NCBI GenBank assembly: GCA_043820655.1
Contig: JBDRDO010000008.1
Span: forward strand, 1-14,103
From: JAZDEL01 sp043820655
GTDB taxonomy: Archaea > Iainarchaeota > Iainarchaeia > Iainarchaeales > JAZDEL01
Direction: 5' to 3'
Length of the DNA stretch: 14,103 bases
Below, piece by piece: positions 1-6,103 of the stretch. The position numbers and the translations under genes were made by a program. A model generated the notes under the pieces. The model saw nothing but the letters and a program-made list of their open reading frames with translations. It was not told the origin of the DNA and ran no database searches. Positions within the stretch are counted from its first letter, which is position 1. Every line of letters starts with the position of its first letter.

Positions 1-696
1 CAGATTATACTGCACAAACTCCATCGCGCTTGAAAGGCTGACAGCAGTTAATGGCGTTGTCCCTGTTGCCAAAAATCCGAGGCATAGCATTACAATAATT
101 CCAACAATCGCGGTTCCGATTGCCTTCCCCCTTCTCCAATACGCAAGCAAAAATGGCACAGCACTTGCAAGCAGGGCAAAGTAGTTCCACATAAATGCCG
201 AAACATAAACCAATGCGCCCGCCTTTTCATGCCCTTTGTGCATAAGCAGAAGTGCGACTGGCAGGAAAAAGAAAACAAAATTCTCGGGGCTGTCATAAGC
301 CGCGCCTATCAGCGGGGTTGCAACCGCAACAAGCAGTGCAGAAATAAGCGCATTTTTATCTCCCGAAACCGCGCGCACGAAAACAAAAACCGAGAGCACG
401 CAGAGGGCGGAAAACAATGGGAGTAGGAACATCACGATGCCATGCACGCCGATTCCTGTAAGCAGTGAAAGTTCCGCAGTAAGCACATGGTAAAGCGGGG
501 GGTAATTGTTAGGCCTTCCTCCTGTGCCTGCGTCCCCGACTTCCGCAGTCACAAACCCTGAATCAAGCACACTTCCTGCCATCCGTTCATGGAACGGCGC
601 ATCATAACCGACAGGCATGCCGTGCAGCATAACAGGCCCAAGCCTGAATAAAATCGCAATAAGGAGAATAATCAGTAGATGTTTTTTGTAATTCAT
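1..696 (-). CDS. GT-C-type polytopic membrane glycosyltransferase, N-terminal 232 residues (runs off the window edge)
   Basis: An open frame runs from an ATG at 696 to the first base of the window with no stop, so the gene is 3'-truncated by the window. The N-terminus (MNYKKHLLIILLIAILFRLG) is a membrane segment. It is followed by a loop with GYDAPFHE (Asp32, His36) and then PPLYH (residues 66-70). At least four more hydrophobic segments follow. A short first extracytoplasmic loop with an acidic residue and His soon after TM1 is typical of the GT-C superfamily (STT3, ArnT and dolichyl-phosphate-sugar-dependent enzymes), which transfer sugars from polyprenyl carriers outside the membrane. The ATG lies only 21 bp after the 3' end of tRNA-Ser on the same strand, and I see no separate strong promoter, so it may be read from the tRNA promoter. 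Family assignment is moderate; donor and acceptor are unknown. Confidence 0.7.
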   Translation of the reverse strand, partial: MNYKKHLLIILLIAILFRLGPVMLHGMPVGYDAPFHERMAGSVLDSGFVTAEVGDAGTGGRPNNYPPLYHVLTAELSLLTGIGVHGIVMFLLPLFSALCVLSVFVFVRAVSGDKNALISALLVAVATPLIGAAYDSPENFVFFFLPVALLLMHKGHEKAGALVYVSAFMWNYFALLASAVPFLLAYWRRGKAIGTAIVGIIVMLCLGFLATGTTPLTAVSLSSAMEFVQYNL

Positions 697-717
697 ACAT
701 CTCACATTAAAGAAAAA

Positions 718-799
718 CGCCGAGGATGAGATTCGAACTCATGTGCCCAAGGGCTCTCGCTTTCGAGGCGAGTGCGTTTAACCGCTCCGCCACCTCGGC
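718..799 (-). tRNA. tRNA-Ser(CGA)
   Basis: Read on the minus strand, this folds as a class II tRNA. The 7-bp acceptor stem is GCCGAGG/CCTCGGC with discriminator G (position 718), as usual for serine. There is a 3-bp D stem, an anticodon stem CTCGC/GCGAG with loop CTCGAAA, an extra arm with GCCC/GGGC, and a T arm ATGAG-TTCGAAT-CTCAT. The anticodon CGA (763-765) reads UCG. The long variable arm also fits Ser. CCA is not encoded and there is no intron. It is preceded by a TATA box about 100 bp upstream and a folded leader, so RNase P must cut a fairly long 5' extension. Confidence 0.97.
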
Positions 800-800
800 C

Positions 801-867
801 CGGAGGGATCCGGGCGTGATCCGGACGGGTTCGCTAACGCTCACCCGGCCTGGTATTCACTTCTCCG
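801..867 (-). ncRNA. Folded leader RNA immediately 5' of tRNA-Ser (possible separate small RNA)
   Basis: Between the TATA box and the tRNA the minus strand can fold into an extended hairpin. The outer pairing is CGGAG/CTCCG (863-867 with 801-805). Inside it GUGA pairs with UCAC (857-860 with 816-819), then short CC/GG and GG/CC pairs. The top is a CGGGU/ACCCG stem capped by tandem G-A/G-A pairs and a GC-GUUA-GC tip. An alternative hairpin, TCCGG/CCGGA, overlaps its 3' half. It contains no open reading frame of note and no second tRNA that I can build. Whether it is just a processed leader or a stable RNA cannot be told from sequence. The tandem G-A pairs resemble, but do not complete, an L7Ae-type kink motif. 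Confidence 0.4.
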
Positions 868-898
868 CAACCCTGCCTAACCCTATATGTGCGCGGAG

Positions 899-907
899 AT
901 ATTTAAA
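899..907 (-). promoter_or_regulatory. TATA box for the tRNA-Ser transcript
   Basis: The minus strand reads TTTAAATAT, close to the archaeal TATA consensus. Initiation about 25 bp downstream would fall near 875, at the 5' edge of the folded leader. A weaker alternative, CATATAGG near 883-890, is also present. The box sits between the DUF4013 terminator and the tRNA leader, so tRNA-Ser, and perhaps the GT-C gene, form their own unit. Confidence 0.6.
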
Positions 908-920
908 TAGTAACGGCTAA

Positions 921-976
921 TCCGAAATAAGAAAAATAAAAGAAAAAGGAATGAAACGCGTTTTACGGCGTTTCAT
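921..976 (-). terminator. Hairpin plus T-tract terminator of the DUF4013 gene
   Basis: A perfect 9-bp inverted repeat, ATGAAACGC/GCGTTTCAT (951-959 and 968-976), has an 8-nt loop that contains the gene's TAA stop codon. Immediately downstream on the minus strand comes a T-rich run (950 to about 921: TTCCTTTTTCTTTTATTTTT). Oligo-T alone ends transcription in archaea; the hairpin in front of it is unusually neat. Confidence 0.65.
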
Positions 977-1655
977 TGTAAACCTGTGCATATATTGTCA
1001 TTGTTGTCACTGTGAGCATGTAGCTTGCCAGCCCCATTACCAGCAGCCCTATGAAGAACCCCAAAACAGGGATTATGTTCAGGACTCCTGAAATGAACAC
1101 TGCCACTACTAACACAACAAGTGAATAGACGATAGACACAATGAATGCCAGTATGAATGCCACTGTGAACACTTTCTTGAACAGCTTGCCAATGGCAAAC
1201 GCAGCTCCGAATTTACCCTCCTTAAGGTAGTTCATCAGCCCCATTATTGTGAGAACCGCCCCAAGCAGTGCAAGTAAAGCCCCTATAAGGAAGAATATCC
1301 CCCCTACTGCCAGTGCGCCCATAATTGCGGGCATCAGGGCATCTGCCGAACCGCTGCTTATTGCGCCCAAAATAGGCGTTATTGCAGCCATTGCGCCGAT
1401 GACAATGACAACTGTTGCAGGAATGCTGTAAATGATTCCTATGATTATTGCCATGATTGTCTTCACTATGAGATCGCCGATATTGTTAGTCCATCCCGGA
1501 AGACTGTTGTCTTTGTTCAATGTCTTCTTTGCAGTCTGCAGTCCATATCCGTTAAGCAAAAGATTTACCAGTGGAATAAGCCCCACTATGGTTCCGATGC
1601 CCGCAGCCTGTAGATTGCCGAACGGCTTCTTTATTGCCGCCATATAGTCAACCAT
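963..1655 (-). CDS. DUF4013 family multi-pass membrane protein
   Basis: The protein has 230 residues. The start is placed at the ATG at 1655 (MVDYMAAIKKPF) because a strong Shine-Dalgarno AGGAGGT lies 6 nt upstream; an in-frame ATG 12 codons earlier lies in the 5' leader hairpin and has no such site. The protein is almost wholly hydrophobic with about five or six membrane segments. Near the N-terminus it carries the stretch that marks DUF4013: NGYGLQTAKKTL, then SLPGW followed by IGDLIVKTI before the second membrane segment. DUF4013 proteins are common in archaea; their function is not known, and nothing here assigns one. It has its own TATA box and terminator, so it is probably monocistronic. 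The call is by recognised pattern. Confidence 0.75.
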   Translation of the reverse strand: MVDYMAAIKKPFGNLQAAGIGTIVGLIPLVNLLLNGYGLQTAKKTLNKDNSLPGWTNNIGDLIVKTIMAIIIGIIYSIPATVVIVIGAMAAITPILGAISSGSADALMPAIMGALAVGGIFFLIGALLALLGAVLTIMGLMNYLKEGKFGAAFAIGKLFKKVFTVAFILAFIVSIVYSLVVLVVAVFISGVLNIIPVLGFFIGLLVMGLASYMLTVTTMTIYAQVYNETP

Positions 1656-1661
1656 ATTTTT

Positions 1662-1668
1662 ACCTCCT
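1662..1668 (-). promoter_or_regulatory. Strong Shine-Dalgarno of the DUF4013 gene
   Basis: AGGAGGT on the minus strand, 6 nt before the ATG at 1655. It is the strongest ribosome binding site in the window and decides the start codon. Confidence 0.85.
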
Positions 1669-1675
1669 TTTTTCC

Positions 1676-1689
1676 GCCCGCAAGCGGGC
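1676..1689 (-). promoter_or_regulatory. CUUG tetraloop hairpin in the 5' leader of the DUF4013 mRNA
   Basis: The minus strand reads GCCCGCTTGCGGGC: a 5-bp GC-only stem, GCCCG/CGGGC, closed by the very stable CUUG tetraloop. It lies 7 nt upstream of the Shine-Dalgarno within a leader of roughly 45 nt. Its role is unknown; it could protect the mRNA end or tune initiation. Confidence 0.5.
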
Positions 1690-1720
1690 ATTTGAAAGTT
1701 ACACTATAATCCGTTTTCTC

Positions 1721-1730
1721 CTTAATAAGC
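1721..1730 (-). promoter_or_regulatory. Probable TATA box of the DUF4013 gene
   Basis: The minus strand reads GCTTATTAAG, preceded by the purine-rich AAAAG expected of a BRE. Initiation would fall near 1700, giving a leader that includes the CUUG hairpin and the Shine-Dalgarno. A second AT-rich element (GATTATAG, about 1705-1712) is an alternative. Confidence 0.45.
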
Positions 1731-1744
1731 CTTTTGCAGGGGCT

Positions 1745-1768
1745 GAATTACTGCAAACGGCGTAATTC
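1745..1768 (-). terminator. Inverted repeat downstream of the thiI unit, possible mRNA 3'-end hairpin
   Basis: GAATTAC/GTAATTC is a perfect 7-bp inverted repeat with a 10-nt loop, 14 bp past the stop of the small TBP-like gene. It can be extended by GGG/CCC across a 2-nt bulge. No T tract follows, so it is not a standard archaeal terminator. Confidence 0.3.
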
Positions 1769-1781
1769 CCCGCCCTAAATT

Positions 1782-2099
1782 TTAAAGCAGTTTTGCGATT
1801 TCTTCCGCAACTTCCCGCGCCTTTTGCTCTTCCTTCAGGCCCTTTACAATCATCTTCCCGCTCCTGAATAAAGTAATTTTCGCACCGTGCAGTTTCATAA
1901 TAACAAGATACCTGCTTTCCGCCTCAATCTCCGCGCCCGCCGCATGCAATTTCCCTGCGGATGAAAGCAAATCTATCCCTTTTCCGCCGCCCCTGCCCTT
2001 TTCCTTCGGCAGAAATTCAAACCCCGCACGCCCCCTGCAGGGCTTGCATGTAAATTCGCTTAGCTCAATCCCCCCGCCCTTTTCCTTATTCCCCGCCAA
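1782..2099 (-). CDS. Small TBP-like-fold protein with a CxxC motif, coupled to thiI
   Basis: The protein has 105 residues. It starts at a TTG (2099), the first possible start because an in-frame TAA lies immediately upstream; the start overlaps the end of thiI by 14 nt. A site reading GGAAGTGA lies 6 nt upstream, supporting translational coupling. The N-terminal half is Gly/Lys-rich with a TCKPC motif (CxxC, about residues 17-22). The C-terminal half resembles one half-repeat of TATA-binding protein: a beta-rich segment, ITLFRSGKMIVKG, followed by an amphipathic helix ending EEIAKLL. TBP itself has two such repeats and is longer, so this is not TBP. I do not recognise a named family. The context suggests a nucleic-acid-binding or sulfur-relay partner of ThiI; that is inference. 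Confidence 0.65.
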   Translation of the reverse strand: MAGNKEKGGGIELSEFTCKPCRGRAGFEFLPKEKGRGGGKGIDLLSSAGKLHAAGAEIEAESRYLVIMKLHGAKITLFRSGKMIVKGLKEEQKAREVAEEIAKLL

Positions 2100-2745
2100 T
2101 TAAAATCACTTCCTTTCCCTTCACTGCTTTCCTCGCCAGCCCTTTCGCGCCTATCTTTTCCTCCTCTTTTTCAAGCACTCCCCTTGTTGATTTTGTCGCG
2201 GGCTGGTCAGGCACAAGCGTACAGCATGCAACAGGCTTTGTGCTCTCTGCGTAAAGCCCGAATTCACGGGAAAGTTTCTCAATTTCAAGCTTATCCATCC
2301 CCAACAGCGGCCGCAATATGGGAATTTCAACCGCAGTGGCAGATGTTGTCAGATTATCAAGCGTCTGCGAAGCCACTTGTCCTAAACTCTCCCCTGTCAG
2401 AAGCGCTTCACACCCCTCCTCGCGCGCGATAATTTCCGCTGTGCGCAGCATCATCCTCCTGCACAGCACGCACTGAAACTTCCTTTCCCCCTTTGCGGCA
2501 ATTTCCTTCTGAACCGTACTGCCAAAGGGAACAAGAATAAGCTTTATTTTTTTTATTTTGCCCTTTGCCAATTCCTTATTTTCCGCTATTTTCTGAACAA
2601 GCGCCTTAACCTTATCAACATTCTCCTCGCTCCCGAAAGGGGCATTTATGAAATTAACACAAACCAGTTCCGCCCCCCCGCGCAGGGCAAGCGCCGCGGC
2701 AACAGGGCTGTCAATCCCGCCTGAAATAAGGCATAGCACTTTCAT
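2086..2745 (-). CDS. thiI: ThiI-like tRNA sulfurtransferase core lacking the THUMP domain (methanogen type)
   Basis: The protein has 219 residues. The PP-loop SGGIDS (residues 8-13) binds ATP and adenylates the target uridine. TGESLGQVASQTLDNL (117-132) is the ThiI signature. A CVLC motif (92-95) and a CC pair (174-175) match the Cys set reported for methanogen ThiI, where a CxxC and a third Cys hold an Fe-S cluster for sulfur transfer. Known ThiI enzymes make 4-thiouridine at tRNA position 8 and carry an N-terminal ferredoxin-like plus THUMP region that binds tRNA; this one begins at the PP-loop, so that region is absent. The ATG at 2745 is preferred over an upstream TTG (2772) because the TATA box at about 2782 predicts initiation between them and GGTG lies 8 nt before the ATG. 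The next gene overlaps its 3' end. It may instead modify another site or substrate. Confidence 0.85.
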   Translation of the reverse strand: MKVLCLISGGIDSPVAAALALRGGAELVCVNFINAPFGSEENVDKVKALVQKIAENKELAKGKIKKIKLILVPFGSTVQKEIAAKGERKFQCVLCRRMMLRTAEIIAREEGCEALLTGESLGQVASQTLDNLTTSATAVEIPILRPLLGMDKLEIEKLSREFGLYAESTKPVACCTLVPDQPATKSTRGVLEKEEEKIGAKGLARKAVKGKEVILIGGE

Positions 2746-2778
2746 GGCAAACACACCGAATTTAGCCCCCAATTCCTT

Positions 2779-2786
2779 TTTATTAA
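2779..2786 (-). promoter_or_regulatory. Probable TATA box of thiI
   Basis: The minus strand reads TTAATAAA inside CATTAATAAAAAGG. Initiation about 26 bp downstream falls near 2756, leaving about 10 nt before the ATG at 2745 and excluding the TTG at 2772 as start. Confidence 0.5.
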
Positions 2787-2861
2787 TGTACCAAAACCCC
2801 TAATTAAATGCCCGCACCCCTTATTTATTATCCTTTATATAGGTTGTGCATCGAAAATTCC

Positions 2862-2872
2862 TATATATAATA
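2862..2872 (+). promoter_or_regulatory. Probable TATA box of the glmS operon
   Basis: TATATATAATA on the plus strand, preceded by GAAAATTC as a BRE-like stretch. Initiation would fall near 2890, a few bases before the glmS ATG, so the mRNA is nearly leaderless. A second box, TTTATATAGG (2834-2843), could give a longer leader. The 150-bp gap between thiI and glmS holds these divergent promoters and nothing else that I see. Confidence 0.6.
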
Positions 2873-2895
2873 ATGAATTAAAGGTTGGGTTCAAA

Positions 2896-4707
2896 ATGTG
2901 CGGAATCATAGGTTACACAGGTTCAGGCAATGCCGTTGATGTTGTGCTTTCAGGCCTTAAAAGCCTTGAATACAGGGGCTATGACTCCTGGGGCATTGCC
3001 GCGCAGGGCAAAGGCGAAAAAGGGGCAAAGATAGAGCTTCAGAAGGCGGTTGGGAAAATCAGTTCCATAGCGGAGTTGCCCTTCACTTCCAACACCGCTC
3101 TTGGTCACACCCGCTGGGCAACCCATGGTGGCGTAACAATTGAAAACGCCCACCCGCACCTTTCAAACAGCGGTAAGATTGCAGTTGTGCATAATGGAAT
3201 AATTGAAAATTACCAGGCACTGAAAAAGGAACTCTCCGCCGCGGGATTCAAATTCGCCTCAGAAACAGACACGGAAACAATCCCCAACCTTATTGAGCAG
3301 TTCATGGGCACAGGAATGGAATTCCCCGAAGCCGTCAGGCAAACCGCACAAAAACTTGAAGGGCGTTACGCCTTCCTCGCACTTGCGGAAGGATTTAATG
3401 GCATCATAGCGGCACGCAATGGTTCCCCGCTTGTTGCGGGCATCGGCGCCGGCAATGGCACGGCCGCGGGCGAAAGTTCCGCCGCAACATACATCGCCTC
3501 GGACATTCCCGCATTCCTTCAGCACACAAAAAGCATAGCGTTTCTGGATGACGGCGAAATGGTCATCGCGCAAAAAGGAAGGCCCGCGGAATTCCTAAGT
3601 ATTGAGGGAAACAAAAACATAAACAAGCGGGTTCAAACCGTTGACTGGTCGGCAGAGGAAGCCGAGAAGGGCAACTTCCCCCACTTCATGATAAAGGAAA
3701 TAACCGAACAGCAGGAAACAATTTTGCGCGCGGTGAACCAGGGCGATGAGATATACACAAAGGCATCCTCAATGATAAACGGTTCATTCGGCACTTTCCT
3801 TGTGGGGTGCGGCACCGCGGGCAGGGTTGCATTGTGCGGAACATACCTCTTCTCAAAAATCGCAAACAAGCATGTGAATTTTTCAGTTGGCTCCGAATTC
3901 CCGAATTACGAGCACTTCCTGACGGATAAAACCCTTATGATTCCCATTTCCCAGAGCGGGGAGACGGCAGACACTTTGGAGGCAATTGAAAAAGCCAAGG
4001 CGCGCGGCGTTAAGGTGCTGAGCATTGTAAACGTTCCCGGCTCAAGCATCTCGCGTAAATCAGATTTCACAATTCCCGTAAACTGCGGCCCCGAAAAGGC
4101 AGTTGCAAGCACAAAGGCAACAACCTCCCAGCTCGCAATCCTCACTTTGCTTGCATACGGCTGTGCTGGAAAATTCGGGGAAGGAAAAAAATTACTGGCA
4201 GATGCGCAGGGCAAAATAAACAAGACAATTTTCACCCCGCAGTTTGAATCGCAGGTCCGCGCGCTTGCGGAAAAAATAAAATCGCAGGAAAACATTTATA
4301 TAATAGGCAGGGGGCTGAATTATCCAATGGCACTTGAATCCGCAATTAAACTGCAGGAAGTTCCATATATCCATGCAGAGGGTTTCGCCGGCGGCGAGTT
4401 AAAACACGGTCCCATTGCCCTGATTGAAAAGGGCACGCCCTGCATTGCGCTTGTCGCAAACGATGAAACAAAGAGCGACATCCTTAGCAATGCAATGGAA
4501 GTGAAATCACGCGGCGGTTTTATAATAGGAATTTCCCCCGAGCCGAATGAAATTTTCGATGTCCATCTCCCCGTGCCCGACCTCGGCAATGCATCCCCCA
4601 TCACAAACATAATCCCCGTGCAGATGCTTTCCTATCATCTTGCGGTTTTGAAAGGCAATGACGTTGACTGCCCGCGCAACCTTGCAAAGAGCGTAACAGT
4701 TAAGTGA
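2896..4707 (+). CDS. glmS: Glutamine-fructose-6-phosphate aminotransferase (isomerizing)
   Basis: The 603 residues match the usual length (about 609 in E. coli). It converts fructose-6-P and glutamine to glucosamine-6-P, the first committed step to UDP-GlcNAc. MCGIIGY puts the catalytic N-terminal Cys at residue 2. The class II glutaminase domain follows to about 215 (HTRWATHG, VHNGIIENY). Two SIS domains follow: SIS1 contains ISQSGETADT and AVASTKATTSQ, and SIS2 contains GGELKHGPIAL with the isomerase His at 504. The C-terminus is PRNLAKSVTVK, as in the family, with the Lys of LAK at 598. The ATG is the first codon of the conserved sequence. It is the first gene of a three-gene operon; glmM begins 22 nt later. 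No glmS ribozyme is evident, as expected outside Firmicutes. Confidence 0.97.
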   Translation: MCGIIGYTGSGNAVDVVLSGLKSLEYRGYDSWGIAAQGKGEKGAKIELQKAVGKISSIAELPFTSNTALGHTRWATHGGVTIENAHPHLSNSGKIAVVHNGIIENYQALKKELSAAGFKFASETDTETIPNLIEQFMGTGMEFPEAVRQTAQKLEGRYAFLALAEGFNGIIAARNGSPLVAGIGAGNGTAAGESSAATYIASDIPAFLQHTKSIAFLDDGEMVIAQKGRPAEFLSIEGNKNINKRVQTVDWSAEEAEKGNFPHFMIKEITEQQETILRAVNQGDEIYTKASSMINGSFGTFLVGCGTAGRVALCGTYLFSKIANKHVNFSVGSEFPNYEHFLTDKTLMIPISQSGETADTLEAIEKAKARGVKVLSIVNVPGSSISRKSDFTIPVNCGPEKAVASTKATTSQLAILTLLAYGCAGKFGEGKKLLADAQGKINKTIFTPQFESQVRALAEKIKSQENIYIIGRGLNYPMALESAIKLQEVPYIHAEGFAGGELKHGPIALIEKGTPCIALVANDETKSDILSNAMEVKSRGGFIIGISPEPNEIFDVHLPVPDLGNASPITNIIPVQMLSYHLAVLKGNDVDCPRNLAKSVTVK

Positions 4708-4729
4708 TGTTTCCTCGTGCTGTGATACT

Positions 4730-6103
4730 ATGGACGGAAAGAACAACGGAAAAAAAATCTTCGGAACCGACGGAATCCGCGGGGTGGCGAATGAATACCC
4801 GATAACCGCGGAAATGGCCCTGTCAGTTGGAAAGGCAGTGGCGCACTACTTCCTCTCGAAAAATGGAACACGCACGCACAGAATTGTCATTGGAAAAGAC
4901 ACCCGCCTCTCGGGCTATATGCTTGAAACCTCGCTCACTGCAGGCATTCTTTCAATGGGCTGTGATGTCCTGCTTGTCGGGCCTTTGCCCACGCCCGCAA
5001 TTGCGCACTTAACAAAATCCCTTAATTGCGACGCAGGAATAGTAATCAGCGCCTCGCACAATCCCGCGGACCACAACGGAATCAAAATATTCGCAAATGA
5101 CGGTTTCAAGCTTTCGGATGAACAGGAGCTTGAGATTGAGGGCCTGATTTTAGGGGGCACTATTGAGAGCGGCCACATAAAGGGCGCGCGCATAGGCAAG
5201 GCATACCGCGTTGATGAGGCAAAAGGCAGGTACATTGAATACGCAAAACATTCAATCAAAAGCACGCCGCTTGAAGGCCTCTTTATTGTGCTTGACTGCG
5301 CAAACGGCGCCGCCTATAACATCGCCCCGAAAATCCTTCAGGAACTGGGCGCAAAAGTTCTTGTTTTAAATGACAATCCCGACGGCCTGAACATAAACCT
5401 TAACTGCGGCGCCCTGCACCCTGAATCAATGCAGAAGGCAGTTGCAAAATACAAGGCAGACATTGGCATTGCTTTGGATGGGGATGCGGACAGGATAATA
5501 GTCTGCGATGAAAATGGGAAAATTGTTGATGGGGATCACATAATCGCAATACTCGCTTTGGAACTTAAGGCTCAGGGCAAGCTTGACGGCAATGCGGTTG
5601 TTGGAACTGTTATGAGCAACATAGGCTTCCACAAGGCGATGAAGGAAAACGGGATTGATGTAATAACCGCGCCTGTCGGCGACCGTTATGTAATTGATGA
5701 ACTGCGCAAACACAACCTTTCCTTTGGGGGGGAACAGTCCGGCCATATCATATTCTTCAATTACTCCACAACAGGGGACGGCATCATCACAGCACTGATG
5801 CTCCTTGATTTAATGAAAAAGAAGGGCAAAAAAATCAGCGAACTTGCCTCTGTTATGGAAACCGCCCCGCAGGTTCTGCTTAATGTGCATGTTAATCAGA
5901 AGCGCGCGCTTGCGGAAATGCCGTCCGTTGCGAAGGCAATAGCCTCTGCGGAAACCGTGCTCGGTGCGGACGGCAGGGTTCTTGTCCGCTACTCAGGAAC
6001 CGAAAACATCGCGCGCGTGATGCTTGAGGGCATGGATGAAACGCAAATCAGAAAGCACGCGGAGCAAATCGCGGGGGAAATAAAAAGGGAGATTGGTGTT
6101 TGA
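4730..6103 (+). CDS. glmM: Phosphoglucosamine mutase
   Basis: The 457 residues are typical for the alpha-D-phosphohexomutase superfamily. Visible motifs: GTDGIRG (residues 12-18), the active-site phosphoserine loop ISASHNP with the phosphorylated Ser at 109, the metal loop DGDADR (250-255), the sugar-binding GGEQSGH, and the phosphate-binding RYSGTEN (420-426). It interconverts glucosamine-6-P and glucosamine-1-P. Its place directly after glmS and before an acetyltransferase argues for GlmM over phosphomannomutase, although archaeal members can act on both sugars. The stop codon overlaps the next start (TGATG), indicating coupled translation. Confidence 0.93.
   Translation: MDGKNNGKKIFGTDGIRGVANEYPITAEMALSVGKAVAHYFLSKNGTRTHRIVIGKDTRLSGYMLETSLTAGILSMGCDVLLVGPLPTPAIAHLTKSLNCDAGIVISASHNPADHNGIKIFANDGFKLSDEQELEIEGLILGGTIESGHIKGARIGKAYRVDEAKGRYIEYAKHSIKSTPLEGLFIVLDCANGAAYNIAPKILQELGAKVLVLNDNPDGLNINLNCGALHPESMQKAVAKYKADIGIALDGDADRIIVCDENGKIVDGDHIIAILALELKAQGKLDGNAVVGTVMSNIGFHKAMKENGIDVITAPVGDRYVIDELRKHNLSFGGEQSGHIIFFNYSTTGDGIITALMLLDLMKKKGKKISELASVMETAPQVLLNVHVNQKRALAEMPSVAKAIASAETVLGADGRVLVRYSGTENIARVMLEGMDETQIRKHAEQIAGEIKREIGV

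Noticed and set aside
801..867. The tRNA leader as an SRP RNA fragment, a second tRNA or an H/ACA guide
   Set aside because: GTGA..ACCAGG hints at SRP helix 8, but the conserved GGAA loop and AGCAG strand are missing. No tRNA cloverleaf closes, and no ACA box follows the hairpin.
726..920. A 64-codon plus-strand frame over the tRNA-Ser and its leader
   Set aside because: It is the reverse complement of a well-formed tRNA gene and its folded leader; no promoter or ribosome site supports it.
2746..2772. A longer ThiI starting at TTG 2772
   Set aside because: The extra nine residues precede the usual PP-loop start, the AGGA is only 1-2 nt from the TTG, and the TATA box predicts transcription starting downstream of it.
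2746..2895. A glmS-type ribozyme or riboswitch upstream of glmS
   Set aside because: The gap is 150 bp, holds divergent TATA boxes, and the predicted glmS message is almost leaderless, leaving no room for a ribozyme.
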